From: Lachnospiraceae bacterium
GTDB lineage: Bacteria; Bacillota; Clostridia; Lachnospirales; Lachnospiraceae
NCBI GenBank assembly: GCA_017936885.1
Contig: JAGBEO010000018.1
Coordinates: 62,001 to 126,000 of the forward strand
Direction: 5' to 3'
DNA length: 64,000 nucleotides
Shown: in pieces, positions 19,371 through 28,987 of the stretch
Position numbering within the stretch: position 1 is the stretch's first letter
How the letters are laid out: every line of letters starts with the position of its first letter
Translations under genes and position numbers: made by a program
Notes under the pieces: generated by a model
The model's input: only the letters and a program-made list of their open reading frames with translations
Database searches by the model: none
Told to the model about the DNA's origin: nothing

Positions 19371-20663
19371 ATGGAACAGTATGCGATTAAAGGTGGGAAT
19401 CCGTTAGTCGGTGAGGTGGAGATCGGCGGCGCGAAGAATGCCGCGCTGGCTATTCTGGCTGCTGCAATCATGACGGATGAGACCGTATTTATAGAGAATG
19501 TACCGGATGTCAGGGATACGAATGTATTGATGCAGGCAATGGAAAGTATCGGTGTAGTGATCAACCGAATCGACAGACATACAGTGAAAATCAATGCATC
19601 CCAGATTCATGATCTGGTGATCGAAGATGATTATATTAAGAAAATCAGAGCTTCCTATTACCTGTTGGGAGCGTTATTAGGCAAGTATAAGAAAGCGGAA
19701 GTGGCGCTTCCGGGAGGCTGCAATATCGGACTTCGCCCGATTGACCAGCATATTAAAGGGTTTAGGGCATTAGGAGCCAATGTCAGAATTGAACATGGTC
19801 TTATTATTACGGAGGCTGAGAGGCTGATCGGTAATCACGTCTATATGGATGTGGTGTCTGTCGGTGCTACCATGAATGTGATGATGGCTGCCGTGATGGC
19901 GGAAGGCCAGACCGTGATTGAAAATGCGGCAAAGGAGCCTCATGTGGTAGATTTGGCGAACTTTTTGAACAGTATGGGAGCCAATATCAAGGGCGCCGGT
20001 ACGGATGTAATCCGTATTAAAGGCGTGTCCAGACTGCACGGCACGGAATACGGCATCATTCCGGATCAGATTGAGGCAGGGACATTTATGTTTGCGGCAG
20101 CGGTGACTAAGGGCGATGTGACGGTTAAGAATGTCATACCCAAGCATCTTGAGTCTATCAGTGCGAAGCTGTTGGAGATTGGCTGTGAGGTAGAAGAATC
20201 GGATGATGCGGTTCGTGTGGTGGCATCGAAACCTTTGGGACATACTCATGTCAAGACGCTGCCCTATCCGGGATTCCCTACAGATATGCAGCCGCAGATT
20301 ACGGTGACGCTGGGATTGTCCGGGGGAACCAGCATTGTGACGGAGAGTATTTTCGAGAACCGTTTTAAGTATGTGGATGAGCTTACCCGTATGGGAGCCA
20401 ATATCAAGGTAGAGAGCAATACTGCGATTATTGACGGTGTGGCGAAATATACCGGTGCGAGTATTACGGCACCCGATTTGAGGGCAGGTGCGGCACTTGT
20501 TATTGCAGGGCTGGCAGCGGACGGTATCACGACGATTGACGATATCAAATACATCGAGCGCGGTTATGAAGATTTTCATCTGAAACTGCAGGGACTGGGG
20601 GCCCAGATTGATAAAGTTACGACTGAGAGGGATTTGCAGAAATTCAGGCTCAAAGTAGGCTGA
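19371..20663 (+). CDS. murA: UDP-N-acetylglucosamine 1-carboxyvinyltransferase
   Basis: A 430-residue MurA enzyme that transfers enolpyruvate from PEP to UDP-GlcNAc in the first committed step of peptidoglycan synthesis in the cytoplasm. Visible markers are IGGAKNAALAILAA, the active-site loop GGCNIGLRPIDQH with the catalytic cysteine at about residue 117, and PDQIEAGTFMFAAA. The fosfomycin-target Cys is present (not the resistant Asp). The start at 19371 gives the standard N-terminus MEQYAIKGG; an upstream in-frame start at 19332 would add 13 atypical residues. Length matches the family. Confidence 0.95.
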   Translation: MEQYAIKGGNPLVGEVEIGGAKNAALAILAAAIMTDETVFIENVPDVRDTNVLMQAMESIGVVINRIDRHTVKINASQIHDLVIEDDYIKKIRASYYLLGALLGKYKKAEVALPGGCNIGLRPIDQHIKGFRALGANVRIEHGLIITEAERLIGNHVYMDVVSVGATMNVMMAAVMAEGQTVIENAAKEPHVVDLANFLNSMGANIKGAGTDVIRIKGVSRLHGTEYGIIPDQIEAGTFMFAAAVTKGDVTVKNVIPKHLESISAKLLEIGCEVEESDDAVRVVASKPLGHTHVKTLPYPGFPTDMQPQITVTLGLSGGTSIVTESIFENRFKYVDELTRMGANIKVESNTAIIDGVAKYTGASITAPDLRAGAALVIAGLAADGITTIDDIKYIERGYEDFHLKLQGLGAQIDKVTTERDLQKFRLKVG

Positions 20664-20720
20664 GTGCAGAGCCGATAAAGGTCAAACCGTATATTTAATA
20701 AAATAATGCAATAAGATGTG

Positions 20721-20749
20721 TTGACAGAACAGATAACAGGGTGTAAGGT
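20721..20749 (+). promoter_or_regulatory. Promoter of the SAM riboswitch-metK unit
   Basis: TTGACA at 20721-20726 matches the -35 consensus exactly, and TAAGGT at 20744-20749 after 17 bases is a weak -10. It lies 35 bases before the riboswitch aptamer. Confidence 0.6.
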
Positions 20750-20783
20750 ATCTACAGATATGAAAATTCCATATTGTGATTTT

Positions 20784-20895
20784 CTCTTATTCAGAGTGGT
20801 GGAGATACATAGGATCTATGAAGCCACGGCAACCCCTTTAAGGAAGGTGCCAACCTGAGCGAAAAGCTGCCGTAAGGCAGATCGAACAATAAGAG
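20784..20895 (+). promoter_or_regulatory. SAM-I (S-box) riboswitch aptamer
   Basis: The aptamer shows its conserved blocks in order: P1 strand CTCTTAT, AGAGTGGTGGAG with the kink-turn, CTATGAAGCCACGGCAACC, AAGGTGCCAACCTGAGC, GCTGCCG and closing AACAATAAGAG, which re-pairs with the start. With SAM bound, the aptamer is stable and the terminator downstream forms, shutting off metK when SAM is plentiful. Confidence 0.96.
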
Positions 20896-20917
20896 GATTT
20901 GATTATCGACTATCGGG

Positions 20918-20953
20918 TCCGCTTATTTCGTAAGAGAGTAAGCGGATTTTTGT
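20918..20953 (+). terminator. SAM riboswitch expression-platform terminator
   Basis: TCCGCTTA (20918-20925) pairs with TAAGCGGA (20939-20946), then a TTTTTGTT tail. This is the off-state terminator of the S-box. The 140 bases between it and metK show no gene. Confidence 0.88.
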
Positions 20954-21093
20954 TGCATTTGGCCCATGATAAATGACATGGTCAGACCGTAACGGTTTTT
21001 GTACCCGGCAGAAGAAAAATACGGAGCAAATATATTGTGGCTTGCTTCTGTCAAAAGAGAAACTCATAATACATATAGGAAAGGAAGAAAAAC

Positions 21094-22302
21094 ATGGAAA
21101 AAAGATTATTTACCTCTGAATCCGTAACCGAAGGACATCCTGACAAGGTCTGTGATGCGATTTCCGACGCTATCTTAGATGCGTGCATGGAGAAAGACCC
21201 TATGAGCCGTGTGGCTTGCGAAACGGCAACTTGTACAGGTTTCGTACTGGTAACGGGAGAAATTACCACAAATGCTTATGTGGATATTCAGAAAATTGTA
21301 AGGGATACCGTAAAGGAAATCGGTTACACCAAATCTGAATATGGCTTCGACGGCAACACATGTGCTGTTATGGTTGCAATCGATGAACAGTCTGCCGATA
21401 TTGCTATGGGCGTTGACAAAGCACTGGAAGCAAAACAGCAGGAAAGCGCTGCTGCCGAAAATAAAATGTCCGATGAAGAGATCGAGGCCATCGGTGCGGG
21501 CGATCAGGGTATGATGTTCGGTTATGCCACCAACGAGACGGAAGAGTATATGCCTTACCCTATCCATCTTGCACATAAGCTGGCATTGCAGCTTACCAAG
21601 GTTCGTAAAGACGGTACTTTGAAGTATTTAAGACCGGACGGCAAGAGCCAGGTATCCGTAGAGTATGATGAGAATGGCAAGCCGGTCAGATTAGAGGCGG
21701 TAGTATTGTCCACCCAGCACGATGACGATGTGACACAGGAACAGATTCATGCGGATATCAAGAAGTATGTATTTGATCCGGTGCTTCCGGCAGAACTTGT
21801 AGATGACAATACCAAGTTCTTTATCAATCCGACAGGACGTTTCGTAATCGGCGGACCTCACGGTGATGCAGGTCTGACAGGACGTAAGATCATCGTAGAT
21901 ACATACGGTGGTTATGCACGTCACGGCGGCGGCGCTTTCTCCGGTAAGGACTGCACCAAGGTAGACCGTTCCGCAGCTTATGCGGCCCGTTATGTAGCTA
22001 AGAATATCGTGGCAGCAGGACTTGCTGACAAGTGTGAGATTCAGTTGTCTTACGCTATCGGTGTGGCACAGCCTACTTCGATCATGGTAGATACTTTCGG
22101 AACCGGTAAGATTACTGATGAGAAGCTGGTGGACATCGTTCGCGAGAACTTCGATCTGCGCCCGGCAGGCATTATCAAGATGCTTGATCTGCGCCGTCCG
22201 ATTTATAAGCAGACAGCGGCTTACGGTCATTTCGGACGTAATGATCTGGATCTGCCTTGGGAGAAGCTGGACAAGGTGGATGTGCTGAAGAAGTATTTAT
22301 AA
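21094..22302 (+). CDS. metK: S-adenosylmethionine synthetase
   Basis: A 402-residue methionine adenosyltransferase that makes SAM from methionine and ATP. Family signatures are [20 protein letters not shown] at the N-terminus, [12 protein letters not shown], and [19 protein letters not shown] (P-loop-like ATP and metal-binding segment). Length is usual. An AGGAAAGGAAG site precedes the ATG. It is controlled by the SAM-I riboswitch that ends 200 bases upstream, so product feeds back on its own synthesis. Confidence 0.97.
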   Translation: MEKRLFTSESVTEGHPDKVCDAISDAILDACMEKDPMSRVACETATCTGFVLVTGEITTNAYVDIQKIVRDTVKEIGYTKSEYGFDGNTCAVMVAIDEQSADIAMGVDKALEAKQQESAAAENKMSDEEIEAIGAGDQGMMFGYATNETEEYMPYPIHLAHKLALQLTKVRKDGTLKYLRPDGKSQVSVEYDENGKPVRLEAVVLSTQHDDDVTQEQIHADIKKYVFDPVLPAELVDDNTKFFINPTGRFVIGGPHGDAGLTGRKIIVDTYGGYARHGGGAFSGKDCTKVDRSAAYAARYVAKNIVAAGLADKCEIQLSYAIGVAQPTSIMVDTFGTGKITDEKLVDIVRENFDLRPAGIIKMLDLRRPIYKQTAAYGHFGRNDLDLPWEKLDKVDVLKKYL

Positions 22303-22412
22303 GATACGTGAAAGATACGTGTTCTATTTGAAATGGAAATTATCTTGAAATAAAAATGATCCGGCGGGTGAGGCTTTATCCGTAGGATAGGTACAAGCGA
22401 ATATGCAGCAAG

Positions 22413-22452
22413 AAACTCTGTGCAAACGGTAAATTGTTTGTGCAGAGTTTTT
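22413..22452 (+). terminator. Terminator after metK
   Basis: AAACTCTGTGCAAAC pairs with GTTTGTGCAGAGTTT around an 8-base loop, followed by T residues. It is a strong rho-independent terminator 110 bases past the metK stop. Confidence 0.88.
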
Positions 22453-22779
22453 GCGTTATGTACGTTATGTAATTGGAAAGTGTTCGGATGGTGAGCCTGG
22501 GTTTTTAACAATGGATGGATGTTGTTAATGGTACGGTTATTTTGTATGAGAAGTCTTTGATGGGGGCAATAGAGAATTGGGGAAATGGGAAATTGAACAT
22601 TTGCTGATTATGAAAATATGTATTGCGAAACGTTATTTTGTATGATATCATTTCATTAAAGCATACAATTATTCTATTTTTTCAGGCGTTTTGCCTTCTT
22701 AATACCGGTATCGTTTCGGTCACGGTATATCAGAGAATCTTTAGAAGTCTATGCTTTTGTTTACCCAATGATCATGAAA
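22453..22779. other. Intergenic region without recognised gene
   Basis: A 327-base stretch between the metK terminator and the Rpn leader. It is AT-rich with several in-frame stops in all plus frames. No family, RNA or clear promoter was seen. An open frame beginning at 22623 runs into the nuclease gene but its first part looks non-coding. Confidence 0.5.
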
Positions 22780-22817
22780 GCAGGAGACTTCGAAGACCTC
22801 CTGCACAGTACAGGAGG
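22780..22817 (+). promoter_or_regulatory. Competing hairpins that can mask the Rpn ribosome binding site
   Basis: CCTCCTG (22797-22803) is perfectly complementary to CAGGAGG (22811-22817), which is the ribosome binding site, with a 7-base loop. The same stretch can instead pair through CTCCTGC (22798-22804) with GCAGGAG (22780-22786), leaving the site free. This mutually exclusive pairing suggests translational control of the downstream gene. Confidence 0.45.
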
Positions 22818-22823
22818 AAGAAG

Positions 22824-23789
22824 ATGGAGAAGGATTTTTACAGTAACCTTTTCTTTTCCGACAATGAGCGGTATGCAGATATCATCAATGGTATTGGCTG
22901 TGATGGCATTCCGTTTGTGAAGGGAAAGGATCTACAGGAACTTGACACCAGAGTTTATCACAACAGCATCTATCACAAGGGCATGAGAAGTCTGGGACGG
23001 CGATACAGGCGCAGGAAGACATTGTATCGGGATTTGGTACGAAAGACACCCTTTGGCATTAACTTTGCCATTGTAGGGATAGAAAATCAGGAAGAGATCG
23101 ATTATGCGCTACCGCTGCGCACCATGTGCTATGACGCGGGAACATACGAGAAGCAGGCTGCAAGAATACGCAGGCAGGTCAGAAGAAATGCGAAGGGGCT
23201 CTCAGCCGGAGAGTATCTGTATGGCTTTCAGAAAAGCAGCAGGCTTTTTCCAACGGTTACGCTGGTTCTATATTACGGAGCTAAGGAATGGGACGGGGCA
23301 AAAGACTTGCACGGGCTGATCGATTTTACGGATATACCGGACAGTCTCAGGGAAAAGGTCTCCAACTACCGTATCCATGTCATAGAGGTGAGAAAACTTA
23401 AAAATACAGATGTGTTTCGGACGGATGTAAAGCAGGTATTTGATTTTATCCGTTTCTCGAAGGATAAAAGGAAACTGAAGGAATTGATAGAGCATGACCC
23501 GGCATATGCGCTTCTGGAGGAAGACGCCTATGATATGGTAGCGGGTTACGCGGGGGAAGAAGAGATGTTTAAGATCAAGGACAGACATAAGAAAGGCGGG
23601 AAGGTAGATATGTGTCAGGGGTTAAGAGAATGGATGGAAGATGAGAGAAATGAAGGCAAGGCGGAAGAACGCGAGAGAATGAACCAACTGATCGTTATGT
23701 TGACGGCGCAGTCGAGAGTGGACGATCTGGTGCGGGCTGCGAAGGATGCTGATTATCTGGAGAATCTTTTCAGGGAACTTGGGTTATAA
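22824..23789 (+). CDS. Rpn-family recombination-promoting nuclease / putative transposase
   Basis: A 321-residue protein resembling the Rpn (YhgA-like) PD-(D/E)XK nucleases, which nick DNA and promote recA-independent recombination. Recognisable segments are the FGINFAIVGIENQ core strand, the RxxxYD-like region TMCYDAGTYEKQ, FPTVTLVLYYGAKEW and a Lys/Glu-rich C-terminal tail with EGKAEERERMNQL. The start at 22824 is set by AGGAGG 6 bases before it. The upstream frame extending to 22623 is not protein-like. Rpn genes are usually mobile or duplicated in gut bacteria. Translation may be controlled by the competing hairpins overlapping its ribosome binding site. Confidence 0.75.
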   Translation: MEKDFYSNLFFSDNERYADIINGIGCDGIPFVKGKDLQELDTRVYHNSIYHKGMRSLGRRYRRRKTLYRDLVRKTPFGINFAIVGIENQEEIDYALPLRTMCYDAGTYEKQAARIRRQVRRNAKGLSAGEYLYGFQKSSRLFPTVTLVLYYGAKEWDGAKDLHGLIDFTDIPDSLREKVSNYRIHVIEVRKLKNTDVFRTDVKQVFDFIRFSKDKRKLKELIEHDPAYALLEEDAYDMVAGYAGEEEMFKIKDRHKKGGKVDMCQGLREWMEDERNEGKAEERERMNQLIVMLTAQSRVDDLVRAAKDADYLENLFRELGL

Positions 23790-23836
23790 TGACCCATATT
23801 TGATTTATAAATGATGTGATTGTAGTGGTTTTTAGA

Positions 23837-23866
23837 AAGGGATATGCCGAAAGGCATATCCTTTTT
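23837..23866 (+). terminator. Terminator after the Rpn gene
   Basis: GATATGCC-GAAA-GGCATATC forms a GNRA-capped stem, extended by G-C and A-T pairs and followed by CTTTTTT. Confidence 0.9.
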
Positions 23867-24001
23867 TGTGATGATAAGTTATAATAAGGTTAAAGTTGCC
23901 TGCATCAGAGCAAAATATAAGTGAAATGTCAATGCAGGATGAAAACACAAAGGTATATACACTAAGAAATACATAAGAAAAATAAGAAACGAGGTCCCTT
24001 C

Positions 24002-27000
24002 ATGGCATTTGTACATCTCCACGTCCACACAGAATACAGTCTTCTGGACGGTTCCAACAAGATAAAAGAATATGTGAAGCGTGTCAAAGAATTAGGCATG
24101 GACAGCGCGGCGATCACCGACCACGGTGTGATGTACGGTGCCATTGATTTCTATAAAGCGGCGAAAGAAGCAGGGATCAATCCCATCATCGGCTGTGAAG
24201 TCTACGTGGCACCCCGTTCCCGGTTTGACAGAGAGTTGACTGGCGGCGAAGACAGATATTATCACTTGGTACTTCTGGCGGAGAACAATACCGGCTATTC
24301 TAATCTGATGAAGATTGTCAGCAAGGGCTTTACGGAAGGCTATTATTACAGACCCCGTGTGGACTTTGAAGTATTGCAGGAATACCACGAAGGTGTCATT
24401 GCGCTGTCCGCATGTCTGGCGGGCGAAGTGCCGAGACTGATCCAGAAAGGATTGGTTGACGAGGCGAAGAAAACCGCGAAGAAGTTTGAAGCGTGTTTCG
24501 GAAAAGGCAATTATTTTCTGGAATTACAGGATCATGGTATCCCGGCGCAGCAGATGGTTAATTCCACTTTGCTTAGTATGAGTAAAGAGTTGGATATTCC
24601 GCTGGTCGCCACCAATGATGTTCATTACACCTACGCGGAGGATGCCCAGCCCCATGATATTCTGCTCTGTTTACAGACCGGTAAGAAGCTGGCGGACGAA
24701 GACCGTATGCGTTACGAGGGCGGTCAGTATTATGTAAAGAGCGAAGAGGAGATGAAGGGGCTTTTCCCTTATGCATGGGAAGCAGTGGAGAATACCCAGC
24801 GCATTGCTGACCGTTGTCATGTGGAAATAGAATTCGGTCATTATAAGGTTCCTCATTATGAAGTGCCGGAGGGCTACGATTCCTGGACCTATCTGAATAA
24901 ATTATGTCAGGACGGTATGACAGAGCGTTATCCGAATGATGATGGTACCTTGCAGAAGCGGCTGGAATATGAATTAGACATTATCAAAACCATGGGATTT
25001 GTGGATTATTTCCTGATCGTGTGGGATTATATCAATTATTGCAGGGAGAATGATATTGCAGTAGGGCCGGGACGTGGTTCCGCGGCGGGCAGTATTGTAT
25101 CCTACTGTTTGAAAATTACCAATATCGACCCGATCAAGTACAATCTGCTGTTTGAGCGGTTCTTAAATCCCGAGCGTGTATCTATGCCGGATATTGACGT
25201 GGATTTCTGTTTCGAGAGACGTCAGGAAGTGATTGACTATGTTGGTCGAAAATATGGTGCGGATAAAGTCGTTCAGATCGTCACCTTCGGTACGATGGCA
25301 GCCAAGGGTGTCATACGTGACGTGGGACGCGTGATGGATCTGCCCTATGCCTATGTGGACGGCATCGCCAAAATGGTTCCCAATGAGTTAAACATTACCA
25401 TCGACAGGGCATTGGAATTAAACCCGGAATTTAAGAAGCTGTATCGGGAAGATGAGCAGGTGCACACGCTGATCGATATGTGTAAAAGGCTGGAAGGTCT
25501 GCCGCGGCATACTTCCATGCATGCGGCGGGTGTGGTAATCTGTCCGGAGGCGGCTGATAATTTCGTACCGCTTTCCCGCGGCTCCGATGGTTCCATTACC
25601 ACGCAGTTTCCGATGACTACCATTGAGGAACTGGGACTTCTGAAAATGGACTTCTTAGGGCTTCGTACCCTGACCGTAATTCAGAATGCGGTGCGTATGG
25701 TGGAGAAAAGTACGGGCATCTTTATCGATATTGACAACATTGATTATAATGATCCGGCTGTTCTTGCCTCCATCGGAACGGGCAGGACGGACGGTGTGTT
25801 CCAGTTGGAAAGCGGTGGGATGAAAAGCTTCATGAAGGAACTGAAACCCCAGAGCTTAGAGGATATTATTGCGGGTATTTCCCTGTACCGTCCGGGTCCC
25901 ATGGATTTTATTCCCAAATATATTAAGGGTAAGAACAATCCCGATTCCGTAACCTATGACTGCCCCCAGTTGGAGCCGATTCTGGCGCCGACCTACGGCT
26001 GTATCGTCTATCAGGAGCAGGTTATGCAGATTGTGCGGGATCTGGGCGGCTACACCATGGGACGAAGCGATCTGGTGCGCCGTGCCATGAGTAAGAAGAA
26101 GCAGTATGTCATGGAACAGGAACGCAAGAACTTTACCTACGGCAACCTGGAGGAAGGGGTACCGGGCTGTGAGGCTAATGGTATCAGCGCCGAGGTGGCG
26201 AATCATATTTACGATACGATGATGGATTTCGCGAAGTATGCGTTCAATAAATCCCATGCGGCATGTTATGCGGTGGTGGCATACCAGACAGCGTATCTGA
26301 AATATTATCATCCGGTGGAATTTATGGCAGCACTCATGACTTCTGTCATAGATAATCCCCGCAAAGTATCTGAGTATATTATGACCTGCCGCAGTATGGG
26401 AATCCAGATACTGCCGCCGGATATCAATGAAGGAGAGAGCGGTTTCTCGGTATCGGGCAATCAGATCCGTTATGCTCTGACAGCCATCAAGAGCGTGGGC
26501 AGGCCGGTCATTGAAGCGGTGGTAACGGAACGGCAGGAACGGGGACCGTATACAAACCTGAAAGACTTCATTACCCGCGTGGCGGACAAGGAAGTCAATA
26601 AGCGCGCCATCGAACATTTTATCAAGGCGGGAGCCATGGACAGTCTGGGCGGAACACGCAAGCAGTTTATGAGCGTGTATATCCAGATTATGGACAATAT
26701 CCAGCAGGATAAGAAAAATAATATGGCAGGGCAGATTTCCCTGTTTGATATTGTTTCCGATGAGGAAAAAGAGGAGTTTGAAGTAAAGCTTCCCGATGTA
26801 GGGGAATACTCTAAGGAGATGAAGCTTGCTTTTGAAAAAGAAGTGCTGGGTATTTATATCAGCGGACATCCGTTGGAGGAATATCAGGATATTTGGCGTA
26901 AAAACATTACAAATACGACTGCAGATTTTGCCATGGATGAAGAGACGAATACAACCGTCGTTGAGGATGGCAAATCCGCCACGATCGGCGGCATGATTGC

Positions 27001-27451
27001 GGAGAAGAAGATCAAGTATACAAAGAATGAGAAAGTGATGGCGTTTCTGCAGGTGGAAGATTTGGTTGGTTCCATTGAAGTGATTGTCTTTCCGAGGGAT
27101 TATGAGAGGTACGGCACTTTCCTTTCCGAGGATAATAAGGTTTTTATCAAGGGCAGGGTGGCAGTGGAAGAAGAGCGGGACGGCAAGCTGATCTGTGAGA
27201 AGATCACGCCTTTTACAGATATTCCGAAGAAACTGTGGATCAAATTTGCTACGAAGGAAGCGTATGAGGCACAACGGGAAACCCTGTTCGGCATACTGAA
27301 GGAGTCAGAAGGAAATGACAGTGTTGTCATATATGTGGAGAATCCGAAATCCATGAATCCTTTGCCGAAAAACTGGAATGTCAGTGCGGACACTTCCCTG
27401 ATAGAGCGGCTGGAAGGCGTGTTCGGCAAAGAGAATGTAAAGGTAGTGTGA
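24002..27451 (+). CDS. dnaE: DNA polymerase III subunit alpha (DnaE)
   Basis: A 1149-residue replicative polymerase of the DnaE type, used in Firmicutes beside PolC. The PHP domain starts at once with HLHVHTEYSLLDG and ITDHGVMYGA. The catalytic palm residues are in MPDIDVDFCFERR near residue 397, with GPGRGSAAGS upstream. A helix-hairpin-helix region (SVGRPVIEAV) and a C-terminal OB fold (residues about 985-1060) complete it. Length is usual for low-GC Gram-positive DnaE1. An ATG right after GAGGTCCCTTC marks the start. Its likely role is primer extension at the lagging strand. Confidence 0.95.
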   Translation: MAFVHLHVHTEYSLLDGSNKIKEYVKRVKELGMDSAAITDHGVMYGAIDFYKAAKEAGINPIIGCEVYVAPRSRFDRELTGGEDRYYHLVLLAENNTGYSNLMKIVSKGFTEGYYYRPRVDFEVLQEYHEGVIALSACLAGEVPRLIQKGLVDEAKKTAKKFEACFGKGNYFLELQDHGIPAQQMVNSTLLSMSKELDIPLVATNDVHYTYAEDAQPHDILLCLQTGKKLADEDRMRYEGGQYYVKSEEEMKGLFPYAWEAVENTQRIADRCHVEIEFGHYKVPHYEVPEGYDSWTYLNKLCQDGMTERYPNDDGTLQKRLEYELDIIKTMGFVDYFLIVWDYINYCRENDIAVGPGRGSAAGSIVSYCLKITNIDPIKYNLLFERFLNPERVSMPDIDVDFCFERRQEVIDYVGRKYGADKVVQIVTFGTMAAKGVIRDVGRVMDLPYAYVDGIAKMVPNELNITIDRALELNPEFKKLYREDEQVHTLIDMCKRLEGLPRHTSMHAAGVVICPEAADNFVPLSRGSDGSITTQFPMTTIEELGLLKMDFLGLRTLTVIQNAVRMVEKSTGIFIDIDNIDYNDPAVLASIGTGRTDGVFQLESGGMKSFMKELKPQSLEDIIAGISLYRPGPMDFIPKYIKGKNNPDSVTYDCPQLEPILAPTYGCIVYQEQVMQIVRDLGGYTMGRSDLVRRAMSKKKQYVMEQERKNFTYGNLEEGVPGCEANGISAEVANHIYDTMMDFAKYAFNKSHAACYAVVAYQTAYLKYYHPVEFMAALMTSVIDNPRKVSEYIMTCRSMGIQILPPDINEGESGFSVSGNQIRYALTAIKSVGRPVIEAVVTERQERGPYTNLKDFITRVADKEVNKRAIEHFIKAGAMDSLGGTRKQFMSVYIQIMDNIQQDKKNNMAGQISLFDIVSDEEKEEFEVKLPDVGEYSKEMKLAFEKEVLGIYISGHPLEEYQDIWRKNITNTTADFAMDEETNTTVVEDGKSATIGGMIAEKKIKYTKNEKVMAFLQVEDLVGSIEVIVFPRDYERYGTFLSEDNKVFIKGRVAVEEERDGKLICEKITPFTDIPKKLWIKFATKEAYEAQRETLFGILKESEGNDSVVIYVENPKSMNPLPKNWNVSADTSLIERLEGVFGKENVKVV

Positions 27452-27508
27452 TTTTCGTATTGTTTTTATTTGCTGTTTTGTCATACCATGGTATATGCAA
27501 TATTTTCG

Positions 27509-27600
27509 CGGAACATGAATCGGACAGCACAATGGATCTTGATGGAACGTGAATAGAACAGTACGATGTTTTTGGCGGAATGTGAACGGAATGCACCAAG
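27509..27600 (+). repeat. Three degenerate ~33-bp tandem repeats
   Basis: Units beginning GGAACATGAATCGGACAGC (27510), GGAACGTGAATAGAACAGT (27544) and GGAATGTGAACGGAATGC (27577) follow each other at 34 and 33 bases. They fill part of the 290-base gap between dnaE and pfkA. No gene was seen there. Function is unknown. Confidence 0.6.
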
Positions 27601-27741
27601 GCTTATGGTGCAGATACATTGGATATAGAAGAAATATATTGAAAACTGGGCATGTTTAGAGTAGAATACAGTTAGAAATACAGCATTTTCGGCAGTTGTA
27701 AAGAAGTATATAAAATCCGGCAGAAAGGCATGGTTAAAGAT

Positions 27742-28716
27742 ATGGCAAAAGAAATCAAAACAATTGGCGTATTAACAAGCGGCGGCGATGCTCCGGGTAT
27801 GAATGCAGCCATTCGTGCGGTCGTCAGAAAAGGAATTGCCAACGGCGTTAAAGTCAAAGGGATTAAGAAGGGCTATCAGGGACTTCTGAATGAAGAAATC
27901 ATTGATATGGAGAAGTGGTCTGTATCCGATACGATTCAGAAGGGCGGTACTATCTTAGGTACGGCGCGTTGTCACGAGTTCCGTACGGAGGAAGGACAGC
28001 AGAAGGGTGCCGATATCTGTCATAAATATGGGATTGACGGTCTGATCGTCATCGGCGGAGACGGTTCTTATCGCGGCGCGCAGGCATTGGCGAAGCATGG
28101 AATCAACACGATCGGTATTCCGGGAACGATTGATTTGGACATTGCCTGTACGGAATACACGATTGGGTTTGATACGGCGATCAATACAGCGATGCAGGCT
28201 ATCGATAAGGTAAGAGACACCTCATCATCCCATGAACGATGCAGTATCATTGAGGTTATGGGAAGAAATGCCGGGTATATCGCATTGTGGTGCGGTATCT
28301 CCAACGGTGCTGAGGATATTCTGCTTCCCGAGAAATATGATTATAATGAGCAGCAGATCATCAACAATATTATTTCCAACAGAAAGCGCGGTAAGACCCA
28401 TCATATCATTATCAATGCGGAAGGGATCGGACATTCTACCTCTATGGCAAGACGTATCGAGGCTGCTACCGGTATTGAGACAAGAGCGACGATCTTAGGG
28501 TACATGCAGCGAGGCGGTTCTCCTACCTGTAAAGACCGTTACTATGCATCTATTATGGGTGCTTATGCGGCGGATATTCTCTGCGAGGGCAAGAGCAACA
28601 GAGTAGTTGGCTACCAGCATGGTGAGTTCCTTGATTTCGATATTGAGGAAGCACTGAATATGCAGAAAGATATTCCGGAATACGCTTATGAGGTATCGAA
28701 GATTCTGTCTATGTAA
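27742..28716 (+). CDS. pfkA: 6-phosphofructokinase
   Basis: A 324-residue ATP-dependent phosphofructokinase, which phosphorylates fructose 6-phosphate to fructose 1,6-bisphosphate in glycolysis. GVLTSGGDAPGMNAAIR binds ATP, and IGGDGSYRGA near residue 103 has the Gly of ATP-using enzymes. The catalytic loop reads PGTIDLDI near 127-134; the two Asp are conserved, and the usual Asn between them is Leu, a variant I recall in clostridial PfkA. MGRNAGYIAL and the effector/substrate Arg and His residues are present. The start at 27742 gives the normal N-terminus; 27730 is an alternative very close to GAAAGG. Confidence 0.93.
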   Translation: MAKEIKTIGVLTSGGDAPGMNAAIRAVVRKGIANGVKVKGIKKGYQGLLNEEIIDMEKWSVSDTIQKGGTILGTARCHEFRTEEGQQKGADICHKYGIDGLIVIGGDGSYRGAQALAKHGINTIGIPGTIDLDIACTEYTIGFDTAINTAMQAIDKVRDTSSSHERCSIIEVMGRNAGYIALWCGISNGAEDILLPEKYDYNEQQIINNIISNRKRGKTHHIIINAEGIGHSTSMARRIEAATGIETRATILGYMQRGGSPTCKDRYYASIMGAYAADILCEGKSNRVVGYQHGEFLDFDIEEALNMQKDIPEYAYEVSKILSM

Positions 28717-28849
28717 CAAAGGCATACTCGGCAGTACGGCATGCAAGATTTTCACTTGTTAAATCTTGTTTATATTTTCATATATTATAATATATGTTTA
28801 ATATGTATATATGGAATTGACAGGTTCAATGTGCTGACATATAACAAAG

Positions 28850-28877
28850 TCCCCGCAGGCGGTGCGTTTGCGGGGGC
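28850..28877 (+). terminator. GC-rich hairpin after pfkA
   Basis: CCCCGCA pairs with TGCGGGG around a loop of about 11 bases. The tail is poor in T, so it may be a weak terminator. The remaining sequence before the methyltransferase gene shows no convincing gene. Confidence 0.5.
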
Positions 28878-28987
28878 TTATCAAGTTTTGGGAGCTTTCC
28901 GTAAGGCGTTTAGCTGCGAAACCCGCCACAATGTTTCAATAATTGAATTTCGCAATCGACCAAGACATAACAGAATGAGAGGAAGAA

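Noticed and set aside
19770-20579. 269-residue open frame antisense to murA
   Set aside because: Shadow of murA with atypical composition and no start signals.
25856-27274. 472-residue open frame antisense to dnaE
   Set aside because: The plus strand encodes a certain dnaE; the antisense composition (His, Arg, Cys-rich) is typical of shadow frames.
27509-27600. CRISPR array between dnaE and pfkA
   Set aside because: The units are degenerate and directly adjacent without unique spacers.
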